DNA of 64,000 bases from Heterocephalus glaber (Eukaryota; Chordata; Mammalia; Rodentia; Bathyergidae). The stretch lies in assembly GCF_000247695.1 (NCBI RefSeq), contig NW_004624849.1, forward strand, positions 3,815,074 to 3,879,073, given 5' to 3'. How positions within the stretch are numbered: the stretch's first letter is position 1; each line of letters begins with the position of its first letter. A model generated the notes under the pieces. The model searched no databases. It worked only from the letters and a program-made list of their open reading frames with translations, and was not told the DNA's origin. Below, in pieces: positions 1-8,810 of the stretch. A program made the position numbers and the translations under genes.

Positions 1-220
1 TAAAGCTGCAGGAAAGGTGACTGGGTAAGTGGGCTTCAGGGATAAATATCCCTGTCCAAGAGTGAGTAGAGAAGGCCACCATGAGATTGTAAGCTTCCCA
101 TTACTTGGAGCATGTAAGCAGATGAGGCCTTTCCATTTTCCAGGGAGGCTGGGGCAGAAAGAGTCTAGTGAGGGAGCCTGATCTGACTGATTTCTCTGCA
201 AGCCTTCAGAGGGCCCAGGC

Positions 221-370
221 AGCCAGGTGTAGTGGCACATGCCTGTTTCAGAACTTGGGAGGCTGGGGCAGGAGGATTGCTGCAAGTGTGAGGCCAGCAT
301 GGGTTACACAGTGAGTTTAAGAACAGCCTGAACTACATGGCAAGACCCAGTCTCGGGGTAAAATAAACCC
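221..370 (+). repeat. B1-type SINE (7SL-derived)
   Basis: The copy runs from 'agccaggtgtagtggcacat' through 'gaggctggggcaggaggatt' and the duplicated 'gttacacagtgagtttaag...ctacatggcaagacc' block to an A-rich end. This is the B1/7SL arrangement in sense orientation. Divergence suggests an older copy. Confidence 0.8.
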
Positions 371-1520
371 AGAGAGCCCAGGCAAGGACTTCTGCCTGAA
401 AATATCTGCATCAGGTTTTTGATCTGAATAATTCCAACCACATTTTAAGGATGCAAGTCTGGCTTCCAGGCGAGGTGTTCACTTTTTACTGAGGGAGAGT
501 GCTGGGGGTAGAGGGACGTGGATTGCATCAGTCTTGAGGTGACCTCTAAATGGTTACCTTCCTTTATTCCCAGATAAGGCAAACACACAGAAATTCTTTG
601 TTGTGGCTTCAAACAAACAATTTCTAGATAGGTCAGGAGATTGGGGCTTCAGTGGACACGAGGTAGGGTTAAGGGAGATGTTTGTCAGAACCCTGCTGCT
701 GAAGGCTCCCCAGAAAAGCCTTGCATCCCAGCAGGCCTTGTTTGAGATCCTGAGCAGGACACAGTTCCTGATCTTTGTAACTGGTCATTTAGAGAAACAG
801 CCCTCCAGCCCTTTGTATCCACCCCTGTGGGTGGCTAGTGTTTATTAAGCACTGGCCATGGGGCAGCTCCAGTGTGATGACTTTTATCAGTATATGTCCC
901 TTTTAGTTCTGAGGAAAGAGGAATCCGTTAGTGCATGCTCTAAGGCCATTATCCTTCCTTGTCTCCTTGATCTGCCTGCCCCATCCAAGCGATGCTGGAA
1001 GGTTGGCCATTAGTAAAGCAGTCACCTCAGAATGGAGTGTACAGTGGCCGCTCAGCAGATGCTCAATGTAGGCTTGGTGGGCCAAGGTGCTTGACTGTGG
1101 GCCAAGTGGAATCAGAGAGGTGAGAGGAGCAAGATGTTTGCAATGATTCACCAATATGGACATTCTCAGACCTAGTCTTCGTAAACAGATTCAGGTTTAT
1201 GAGCACAAAAGTGATAGATCCAAATCACTTATTGGAAGTAGTGAGGCTGGCAGCCAGTAGGTAGGACAGACTGGGCAAGGTCGACCTTGGAGGCAGGAAG
1301 GCATAGCTGAGGAAGGTTGACAGTCACCCATTGGTGAGCGCTATTTAGGGACCAGGTGCAGTACAAACCCGTGACACACCCTCTCTTAATCCTCACCAAG
1401 CTAACAAGGTGGATATCATCATGCCCATTAAGCAGGGAGGAAACAGAAGCAAAGAGGACCAGCAGTGTGCCTACAAGCACTTGGCAAGTGTCATGCTGGA
1501 TCTAGTGCTCATAGTTTATG

Positions 1521-1616
1521 TTGCAGTGTTGTATTTGTGGTTCTGGGGATGGAACCTAGGGCCTCATGCATTCTAGGGAAATGCTCTAACATTGAGCTAC
1601 ACCCCCAGCGCCATAG
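1521..1616 (-). repeat. tRNA-derived SINE, older type
   Basis: Read on the minus strand it begins 'ggcgctgggggtgtagctca' and continues through a B-box-like 'ggttccatccccag'. It is more diverged than the ID copies at 2049 and 2201 and lacks a fresh A-tail. Confidence 0.65.
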
Positions 1617-1760
1617 TAACATAGAAGAAAGACAAAGGACTGATAAGGCATGATGGTGGGAAAGAAGTCTCAGTTGTCATACTTGTGAGTAATTTCTCAA
1701 ACACCACTGTGTTTTATAACCTACGAAGCACTTTCACACTTCTTTAGGCATGGTCTAGGG

Positions 1761-1840
1761 CAGTGACGGCAAACCTTTTAACAGCTTTCAATGGTACAAG
1801 AAGCCCGATGTGGCACACGTGCTGTAGGTTCACCACCATC
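1761..1840. mobile_element. Candidate ~80-bp hAT-type MITE
   Basis: The left end 'cagtgacggcaaacct' and the reverse complement of the right end ('gatggtggtgaacct') form an imperfect terminal inverted repeat in which every mismatch I see is a transition. The flanking octamers are gtctaggg (1753-1760) and gtctaatg (1841-1848), matching at 6 of 8 positions, as expected for an old 8-bp hAT target duplication. I cannot name the family. Confidence 0.45.
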
Positions 1841-2048
1841 GTCTAATGCAAGGTTACAACTAAGTGACTGGCTTGGACACAGTCAGCAAACTCACTAGCC
1901 AAACTCTGTCTTGTGTAGTTCCACGAGCCAAAAAGGGGCTTTACATTTTTAAATGGTTGGAAAAAATCAAAAGAATCATTGTATTTCATGATGTGAAATT
2001 ACATGAAATTCAAATTTTGGTGTTGCCTCTAAATAAAATCTGATTGGA

Positions 2049-2133
2049 GGCCGGGGATTTAGCTCAGTGGTTCCAGCGCCTGCCTCGCAAGCGCAAGGTC
2101 CTGAGTTCGATCCGTGATACCAAAAAAAAAAAA
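2049..2133 (+). repeat. ID-like SINE (tRNA-Ala-type head)
   Basis: This nearly consensus copy holds an A-box region ('tagctcagtggttccagc'), a B-box ('gagttcgatcc'), a '(t)gatacc' end and a 12-A tail. It resembles an alanine tRNA without the CCA end or acceptor pairing, so it is a retroposon rather than a tRNA gene. Confidence 0.9.
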
Positions 2134-2147
2134 TCTGTTTGGAATAC

Positions 2148-2194
2148 AGAAAGAAAGAGAAAAAGAAAGAAAGAAAGAAAGAAAGATAGAAAAA
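2148..2194 (+). repeat. (GAAA)n microsatellite
   Basis: An A-rich GAAA tract lies between two ID SINEs of the same orientation. It probably grew from the A-rich tail region of the upstream copy. Confidence 0.85.
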
Positions 2195-2200
2195 GTGAGA

Positions 2201-2302
2201 GGGGCCTGGAGATTTAGCTCAGTGGTTCAGGTGCCTGCCTTGAAAGCACAAGGTCCCAAGTTCGATCCCTGGTACCAAAAAAACCAAAATAAAATAAAAA
2301 AA
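2201..2302 (+). repeat. ID-like SINE
   Basis: A second ID copy in the same orientation with 'gatttagctcagtggttcag' and 'gttcgatccctggtacc', ending in an A-rich tail with T interruptions. It is slightly more diverged than its neighbour. Confidence 0.9.
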
Positions 2303-2540
2303 GTAAGGTGCGATTGTAGAAGTCCTGCCTGGCTCTCTGCTGGCTGGGAAATTGATCAAATCTTGGAATCTCTGACTCTATTTCCTCATGTATCTAATCG
2401 CTTGCTACAAAAGGGGTTTTCTAAGACCTGAGACAAGCATGGTTATGTAAAAGAGTTTAGATAGTTAGCTTATGAATACGTGGGTAGCTAGGGAAGGGGC
2501 CCGAGATAGAGTTGGGTGATCAGCCACATTAATAAGATTT

Positions 2541-2685
2541 TTTGTTGTTGTTGAGGCAGGGTCTCACTATGTAGTTTAGGCTGGGCTTGAACTCACTATG
2601 TAGTCCAGACTGGCTTCAAATTTGTGGTAATTGTCCTGCCTCAGTCTCCTAAGTGCTGGGATTACAGGCCTGCACCACCACACTC
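2541..2685 (-). repeat. B1-type SINE
   Basis: An antisense copy: poly-T/TTG start, 'gaggcagggtctcactatgt', the repeated 'gtagtttaggctgggcttga / gtagtccagactggcttcaa' pair typical of the B1 internal duplication, and 'gtgctgggattacagg'. Confidence 0.85.
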
Positions 2686-3293
2686 CTTCACGTAGATAAG
2701 AATAGGCAGTGGACTAGGATTTTGGATCCAGAATAAAGTTCCTCAGGCAACATGGAATGTAGTCCCTCCCTACTAAATTCCTGAGTTTCGAGGAATTTAA
2801 AATATAAAATTACTTATCCACATTATAATCCTTTTTTGTTTTTTGTCTTCGTTTGGAGACAGTGAGGACAGGGATCTTGCGTTAGTGGAATAGGGGTCTC
2901 TGGCTGAGCCAAAAGATCCAAGGAGCCGTGGGGGAGGGGGGGCAGCGTCCGGAGGAGCAGCTAGTGTCGGCCTGCACCGCCTCCAGGCAAAAGCGAATCT
3001 CAGAGCGGGTAGGAGGGGCAACGGACTTGCCAAAGTCTGAGACTGCAGGATGGGGTGGGGATGAGGGGCAGACAGCTGCGCGGGAAATTACTTATACCTA
3101 TGGCACGGGGCACCTAGCATCTAGTCCCAGCGCTGCAGGTCAGTTTGGGGGTTCAGGTCCAGGGGCAAGGGATCAGAGGGACACCACTGCCTGGCCGTCT
3201 CAGAATCTGCAAGCTCTGCCGCGACGGACCCTGGGGCTTGTAGTTTTCGGCTCACCGAGAAGCCAGGCGCGTCCAACAAGATGGGGCTCTGGA

Positions 3294-3312
3294 ACTACAT
3301 TTCCCAGAAGGC
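3294..3312 (+). promoter_or_regulatory. ZNF143/SBS-like promoter element
   Basis: The sequence 'actacatttcccagaaggc' closely resembles the ACTACAATTCCCAGAATGC-type motif bound by ZNF143 (with THAP11) at CpG-island promoters. A 'cttgtagtttt' half-like match lies ~55 bp upstream at 3238. The element lies ~150-180 bp upstream of the likely coding start, a usual distance from the initiation region. Confidence 0.55.
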
Positions 3313-3475
3313 CAAAGGACTCGGGGTCACCGAGAAAGCGCCCCGGCGGGCAGCGCTTCCTCAGCGCGATGGGGCCGACTCCAGGGGTGAGTGGCTGGCT
3401 GCGCGAGGCCCCCGTGCTGTCCCTCCTGCGGCGGGCCGCCGGGTGAAAGAAACTGCGGGCCAGGGAGCCAAAACC

Positions 3476-3538
3476 ATGAGCATTACTGCATCGGGCCCCG
3501 ACTGCTGCGGAGGCTTGGGCAATATCAACTACAGAAAG
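3476..3538 (+). CDS. PEMT: PEMT exon 1, N-terminus of the long isoform
   Basis: PEMT is an ER-membrane enzyme that converts phosphatidylethanolamine to phosphatidylcholine by three SAM-dependent methylations. This exon encodes the N-terminal extension found only in the long isoform. From the ATG at 3476 it reads MSITASGPDCCGGLGNINYR then K; the GPDCCGGLGNI core matches the human long isoform as I remember it. The donor after codon AAG is AAAG|GTACTA, so the exon ends in phase 0. The human initiator Met aligns with a GTG at 3443-3445, eleven codons upstream of this ATG, so the local start has changed. The same frame is open back to an ATG at 3281 in a strong context, but that may lie upstream of transcription. 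I chose 3476 as the first ATG inside the conserved region (A at -3). Confidence 0.8.
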
Positions 3539-3680
3539 GTACTAATTGTCCTGGGAAGCTGCGGACACCTAAGAGGGATGGGGAAGACTGCGGGGCTAGT
3601 AGACCCCGCCTCCAACGCCTAGTGGGCGGGGCCCGTTACCAAACAACGGGGCGGGGCGACCGGTGCCAGGCAGCGGCTAG

Positions 3681-3702
3681 TGTGCGTGCGCGCGCGCGCG
3701 CA
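3681..3702. repeat. Alternating purine-pyrimidine (CG)n tract
   Basis: Twenty-two bases of strict purine-pyrimidine alternation, centred on (CG)n and flanked by TG steps. It lies ~145 bp downstream of the exon 1 donor, inside the CpG island. Confidence 0.9.
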
Positions 3703-3764
3703 AGTGTATAAACTCTAGAATAACGTGTCAGAGGGTGGGGAGTTTTGGGGGCTGTGTGTGCATG

Positions 3765-3960
3765 TTTGTCTCTGAGATTATGTGAGTCCGGGGAATCGTC
3801 TCTGAGGTTGTGTGAATTTGGGATTATGTGAATCTGGGATTTTGTGTATGAGTCTCTGGGATTATGTGTATCTGGCATTTTGCATGTGAGACTTTGGGAT
3901 TGTTGTGTTTAGGATTGTGTGGGCAGAGTTGCTGTGACAGTGCGTGTCTGGGAGTGTGAG
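3765..3960 (+). repeat. Degenerate minisatellite, GT-rich
   Basis: Variants of 'tctgggattatgtga' recur at irregular ~16-25 base spacing, for example 'tctgagattatgtgagtc', 'tttgggattatgtgaatc', 'tctgggattttgtgtatg' and 'tctgggattatgtgtatc'. Units differ by substitution and length, so this is an old, decaying tandem array at the CpG island edge. Confidence 0.65.
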
Positions 3961-4322
3961 AGTGTGTGCAGGCATGGAGGAGAAGCATGGTGTGTGGATG
4001 GTGAGAGCCCGGATGTGTGGGAACAGTCAGGTCCCATTCTCCCACTCCATCTCTGCAGGCAGGGCAGAACTCTGGCTCCTCTACCCCTAACCTCAGGAGG
4101 CTGCTGGCCAGCTCCTTCCTTCTGGGGCAGAGACTGGAAAGCATCGGGCTGGGATGGGAGGATGAGCCTGGTGTCTGGGAACATGGCTAGGCCCTCAACA
4201 GAGTCATGGGCTGGAGAGTTTACCTTTCTCAGCACCTCTCTGGGCTCCCAATTCCTGCATTCTCCAGTCTCCCTTCTATCAAGGCTACTTCTTAGATTCT
4301 TCATTTACCTTTTTACCAGCCA

Positions 4323-4449
4323 CTTTTTTTTTTTTTTTTTGAGACAAGATCTCATTATACAGCCCAGGCTGGCCTCGAACTTGTGCTGATCCTCCTGCCT
4401 CTCAGTCTCCCAAGTGCTAGAATCACAGGCATGTGCCACCATGCCTGGC
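4323..4449 (-). repeat. B1-type SINE
   Basis: An antisense copy that starts with a poly-T run of about 18 and holds 'gagacaagatctcattatac', 'ggcctcgaacttgtgctgat' and 'catgtgccaccatgcctggc'. Only one arm of the internal duplication is present. Confidence 0.85.
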
Positions 4450-4645
4450 TGTCAGTCTGTCAGCTATACAGTATCTCTGCTTGAAGCAACCTCTAATCCA
4501 GTTCATTTGTTCTCTTTATTCATTACTCATGGGTGTGTGGATTCATTTATTCATGGATACAGCCATTATTTACCAAGGGCCTGGTGCTGGACACTTAAGG
4601 GCCTACTAGTGCCAAGCTAACATTCTTATGAAGATGTGGGGTTGG

Positions 4646-4822
4646 AAATAGGAAGCTCTCTGGACTCAAGCCTGTAATCCCAGCACCTTGGGAAGTTGAA
4701 GCAGGAGGATGGCAAGTTGGAGACCAACGTGAGAATTTAATGAGAGCATGTCTCTAAATAAGTAAATAAATAAGGCTGGGTATATAGCTCAGTGTGAAAC
4801 CGTGGGTTTAATCCCCAGTACC
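4646..4822 (+). repeat. B1-type plus tRNA-type SINE composite
   Basis: A B1 body ('cctgtaatcccagcaccttg') ends in an A-rich AAATAAGTAAATAA stretch. It is directly followed by a short tRNA-type segment, 'ggctgggtatatagctcagt' to 'ttaatccccagtacc'. This is either a fused dimer or two adjacent insertions. Confidence 0.6.
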
Positions 4823-4829
4823 AAGGTGA

Positions 4830-5790
4830 GGAGGACTGGTCTGCCTGTTAGGAGTAGCCGTGGGAGGGTTTGTGAGGGAAGTTCCTGAGATATACCAGTG
4901 GGGAAAGATTTCCTGGTTGAAGAAAGCAGGTGTACAGTCCTTGAGGGTCTGAGGGTGGATAAGATAATTGGTAAGGATGGGTAGACAGCAGAGGGCAGAG
5001 GAGACTAGTTTTCTCATTTTAGCAGATTTTTCATTGAAGGATAGCATCCGTTCAGTTGGATGATAGGTCATATGTGTACAGATCCTTTGTTTGCTGTGGC
5101 CACCCAGCAGGACACAGGTTATCACCAGCCCCTGGAGCCACCCTGCAGACCCTCTCTTGGGAGGATTATCTATCCAATTAAATCCTTGGAATTTCCCACT
5201 ATTGATAGTAATTAGTTTGTGACCCACAAGGTCAAGGCAATGATTCATATTTTCTACCCCAGTACATCAAAGATGGAAAGGGCCCTGACTTAGGGGAGGG
5301 TGCTTTCTGGAGGGTGGTTCACCGTGAACTTGTGAAGAGGAAGCTATGGAACCTCAGGGCAGAATGTAAAGGTCAGTGTCCCATCAGACCTCCAGCAATG
5401 ATAGGGGATCACTGGCCTGTCCCAAGATAATAGGAGCCAAGCCTGTGTTATAGACCTGAACCAAGAGGTGAAAGGTGCAGCCTATGGATGGGAAGGTTAC
5501 CTGGTTACGTGTGGAGAGGGTGTTCCTGCCATTTTTCCACCCTCTCTGGAGTCTGACAGGGCTGGGCCATGCAGCTGGGAAAAACTGGAGCATTTCCAGG
5601 ACAGGTCAGGATGACCCTTGTTAACTAACTGCTACTCTGTTGGTACACTTAAGTTTCCTGCTTCCAAGGGATTTTTCTTTAACAACAACATCAACGTATA
5701 ACATTATATATTTGTCTTATGTGCTAGGTCTCCTTCTTGAGTCAAAATCTCTGGGTTTAAGATAAAATCGGTCTCCAGCCTTTGAACTTT
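4830..5790. other. Intron 1, no recognised element
   Basis: Mixed-composition sequence with no conserved coding block or clear repeat. The 146-residue minus-strand open frame at 4808-5248 begins in SINE-flank sequence and shows no recognisable domain. Confidence 0.5.
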
Positions 5791-5794
5791 TTTC

Positions 5795-5875
5795 CCCCCT
5801 GATTCTGAGGATGGAACTCAGGACCTTGCATGTGCCAGGCAGGCGCTGTGCCGCTGAGCTACACCCCTGGCCCTA
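5795..5875 (-). repeat. tRNA-derived SINE
   Basis: An antisense copy with 'ggatggaactcaggaccttg' and 'gctgagctacacccctggcc'. It lacks the poly-T that would mark a full tail. Confidence 0.7.
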
Positions 5876-5984
5876 GCCTGAGAATGTTTTAAGGTTTTTC
5901 TTCACCGGGTGGGTACCTGAGCTGCAGGTTCCTGGTGCTTTCCCATGGAAACATCATGTGTCCCATATGTAATGTAAAATTCTG

Positions 5985-6060
5985 GACTAGAGGTGTAGCC
6001 AGTACTATAGTACTTGCCCAGCATGTGTGAGGCCCTGACTTCCATCCTCAGCACTGTGGG
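5985..6060 (+). repeat. tRNA-derived SINE, diverged
   Basis: A sense copy with 'gaggtgtagccagtactata' and 'acttccatcctcagcactgt', clearly older than the ID copies. Confidence 0.55.
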
Positions 6061-6157
6061 GAAAAAAGGAAAAATAAAACCCATTTGGTAGATGCAGTAC
6101 ATAAAAAGAAATAGAAAATAGAAAAGAAATGTAAAAAAATACTTTTACCAACATACA

Positions 6158-6467
6158 GTTGGCCCTTTGCATCTGGAGCTTCTGTATCTGCATATCTCAC
6201 CAACCATAGATTGAAAAAAATTGCAACTGTAATGCACATGTACAGACCTTTTCTTTCTTTTTTTATACAAATTTATTATCTTAATTTAATTTAATTTATT
6301 TTTTGGTACTGGGGATTGAACTCAGGACCTTTCCCTTGTGAAGCAGGTAGCGGAACCACTGAGCTAAATCCCCGGCCCTGCTGACCTTTTCTTGTCATGA
6401 TTCTCTAAACAATGTGGTATAATTATTTACATAGCATTTACATTGTAAATCTAGAGACGATTTAAAG
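6158..6467 (+). mobile_element. Tigger/MER2-type (TcMar) DNA transposon fragment
   Basis: The start 'acagttggccctttgcatct' resembles the MER2/Tigger terminus. It continues through 'atgcacatgtacagacc' and, after an ID insertion, 'gtcatgattctctaaacaat' and 'catttacattgtaaatctag'. It stops exactly where the Charlie-like element begins at 6468. The far half was not found on the other side of the Charlie element. Confidence 0.65.
6256..6382 (-). repeat. ID-like SINE inside the Tigger fragment
   Basis: An antisense copy ('ggtactggggattgaactca' to 'gctaaatccccggcc') with an A/T-rich tail region on its left. The 11-bp sequence gaccttttctt flanks it exactly at 6245-6255 and 6383-6393, a perfect target-site duplication. 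Confidence 0.85.
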
Positions 6468-7454
6468 CAGCGGTCCCCAAGCTTTTGGCACCAGGGATCA
6501 ATTTTATGGAAGACAAAATTTTCCAGATGGGGGTGAGGGGATGTGGTTTCAGATGATTCAAGCTCATTACATTTATTGTGCACTTTATTTTTATTATTAT
6601 TGTATTTTAATACATAGTGAAATTATTGTAAACTCACCGTAATGTAGAATCAGTGGGAACTCTGAGCTTGTTTTCCTGCAACTACATGGTCCCATCTGGA
6701 GGTGATGGGAGACAGTGACTCTCAAAGTGTTTTGCATATATCCAGGCTACTCCATAATCTTGTTTTGGTTGCTGTCACTGCAGAAAACTCTGCTTCACAA
6801 AGATATGATGTTGGAAATGGAAGCAGGATTTTCAGTGCTTTTGTAGTTAATATCAGGATATTCCACCTTGGCTTTAATCCATATCCTTTTCTAGCATGGA
6901 CAAAGTCATTTTACTGACTTATTCACAAATGGGTCAAGGATCCATTCCTTCATAGTCAGGTCTTTTGTGGTTGGGGAATAATGCTCAAACTCTTTTGAAA
7001 GCTGAGATAGGTGGTCATTCACCAGCTGAGAGAAAGAAAGCTCTGGCTCTCAGTCTCTTTTAAAATCTCTGCTAATATTTGAAACATGTCAAAAATTCTG
7101 ATGTTCACTCCTCGCCCCCATAATTTCAGTTTGGCTTTGAGTGTAGCCACTTTATTTGCTTACTTGAACACAGTTGTCATTCTCCCTTGAATTGACACAT
7201 TAAGTTTGTTGAGCAGGTTGAATAGGGCACATGAGTATGCAAATTTTGCAATCCCTGCTGCATCACTGAAATGTGCTGCCAGTGGTAACTGTTTTTCTAA
7301 AATAAATCTCTGAAGGAGTTCTCATCACTCAAAAACTCTGGCCAGTGATCTACCTTTAGAAAGCCATCTCAGTTCTGCATATAAGAACAGATGTGTATGC
7401 TCTGTGTCCATCTCCTCATGGAGCTTCATGAATAGATATGAGTTAAAGGCATCT

Positions 7455-7565
7455 ACTTTTTTGTTTGTTTTTTACCTTTTTTTTTTTGTGCTACTGGGGA
7501 TTAAACTCAGGACCTTGTGGTTGCCAGGCAGGCACGGCACACTGAGTTACATCCCTGGCCTTGTT
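7455..7565 (-). repeat. ID-like SINE in the hAT element
   Basis: An antisense copy: poly-T, 'gtgctactggggattaaact', ending 'gttacatccctggcc'. It abuts the B1 copy that follows. Confidence 0.8.
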
Positions 7566-7700
7566 TGTTTTGAGGAAGGGTCTCTACTCTGTAGTTCAGG
7601 CTGACCTTGAATTCACTATGTAGTCTAGGCTGGATTTGAATTCACAGTGATTCTCTTGCCTCAGCCTCCCTAGTGTTGGGATTACAGGCTCACGATCATG
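7566..7700 (-). repeat. B1-type SINE in the hAT element
   Basis: An antisense copy with the internal duplication ('ctgtagttcaggctgacctt', 'atgtagtctaggctggattt') and 'gtgttgggattacaggctca'. Confidence 0.8.
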
Positions 7701-8719
7701 TACTTTAATGTGGTTGATAAATTTTAATCACATCCTGCAAAACATTGTTAAATTTAGGTGACATTTTTTTTGCTAGCCAGAATTTCTCTAAGGATAAGAC
7801 AGTGTCTAGACTCACATTCTGAAGTGACTGACCACTTTGGCTTGAGTAGTGAAACCAGAAAGCCACCTAGTCAAGGCAGTTGCCCTGTCGGTGCATATAC
7901 TGACACAAGATGAACAATTCAATTTTCCTGATATATGATCATTGAAAAACTTGAATTGTTCTGCAGTTGTGGTCTTGGTTGACAACAAAAGTACACCTAA
8001 CATCTCTTCATGTATATATTCCTGAAAAATATATTGCACAAAAACAAACATTGTTACCTTGTCATCATTGGTAGACTCTCCAATCTGGATTGGGTACCAC
8101 AGCAACTTACTAATCCTTTCTAACAAGTGTGCCTTAAGATCCTCTGCTATTTCATCAATTTGTCTAGTTATGGTGCTAGCTGAAGGAGGAAGACATGCCA
8201 CCTTTTGAACTGCAACCTCTCCTAAAAGCTCATGACAAATGACTTTAGCAGCAGGCAGGATGAAGTCTTCACCAATAGTAAAGGGCTTCTTAGCTCTAGC
8301 AATGCAGTTAGCCACTAAGAATGATACTCTCAGTGCAGACATGTTTGATGAAGTGGTGGTCTTCAATAATTACTTCTGTTCTTCATGTTCACATTTTCTT
8401 CTTTTGAAAAACTCCAAAGGCTTATCTTTTAATACAGGGTGCTTACTTAGTCTCCACGTGGTGAAGCAGTTTTGAAGGTTTTATAGCTTTGCTGGATAGC
8501 TGGTCACCACATATTATACAAAGAGGGCTTGGAGAATGTGAATATCTCATTGCAGTGAACCAATAATTTGAGTGGACTCTTGGTATTTTTTTAAAAAATG
8601 TAGTAATCTTGGCTACCATGACTTTCTTCATGATAACCTGCCCTGTGTCCTCCAGGGCGTACTTTTATTTTGCTTTTTCCTCTTTTCCTCTGCCCAACTT
8701 CACTCTGTAGGACTAGTCC

Positions 8720-8810
8720 CCCCCTCCTTTTTTCCAGTACCAAGAATCAAACTCAGGACCTTGCACTTGGAAGGGAGGCACGGCACCACTGAGCTAAATC
8801 CCTGGCCTAG
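8720..8810 (-). repeat. ID-like SINE
   Basis: An antisense copy: 'ccagtaccaagaatcaaact' through 'ctgagctaaatccctggcc', preceded by a C/T-rich run in place of a clean poly-T. Confidence 0.8.

Larger units (their letters stand above)
1..2924. other. Upstream flank of PEMT, repeat-bearing
   Basis: No exon or conserved coding block was recognised here. The stretch contains a B1-type SINE, two ID SINEs, an older tRNA-type SINE, a GAAA microsatellite and a small hAT-like MITE, each listed separately. Bases 370-1520 look like unique non-coding sequence. Short open frames such as 603-848 have no coding signature I recognise. Confidence 0.6.
2925..3720 (+). promoter_or_regulatory. CpG-island promoter of PEMT
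   Basis: CpG density rises sharply here compared with the flanks, and PEMT exon 1 is embedded in it. GC boxes occur at 3604-3613, 3624-3632 and 3648-3657, downstream of the exon. No TATA box is evident, which fits a CpG-island promoter with dispersed starts. The exact transcription start cannot be set from sequence alone. I saw no divergent gene on the minus strand. Confidence 0.75.
6690..8631 (-). pseudogene. hAT (Charlie/Buster-type) transposase remnant
   Basis: On the minus strand, 8631-8443 encodes a BED-finger-like segment (PLCIICGDQLSSKAIKPSKL then LHHVETK). Next, 8366-7812 is an open 184-residue stretch with the catalytic-core pattern IARAKKPFTIGEDFILPAAK, ESTNDDKVTMFVFVQYI and CTDRATALTR. 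Further down (~7370-6730), broken frames retain a KLNVSIQGR-like block and the C-terminal dimerisation signature LLPFPTSYLCEAEFSAVTA. Stops, frame changes and a SINE insertion at about 7455-7700 make it non-functional. It resembles the family from which ZBED5, FAM200 and related genes were domesticated, but sits inside a recognisable transposon, so I read it as the element's own gene. Confidence 0.75.

Noticed and set aside
2049..2120. Possible alanine tRNA gene
   Set aside because: A- and B-box-like sequences are present, but the acceptor stem does not pair and an A-tail follows. It is the tRNA-derived head of an ID SINE, as are all other tRNA-like stretches here.
2928..3446. 172-codon open frame through the CpG island
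   Set aside because: It runs in a different frame from the conserved PEMT exon, ends within it, and shows only composition-driven Gly/Arg/Pro content.
8443..8631. Independent BED zinc-finger gene
   Set aside because: It is continuous with the transposase remnant and lies inside the hAT element, so it is part of the transposon.
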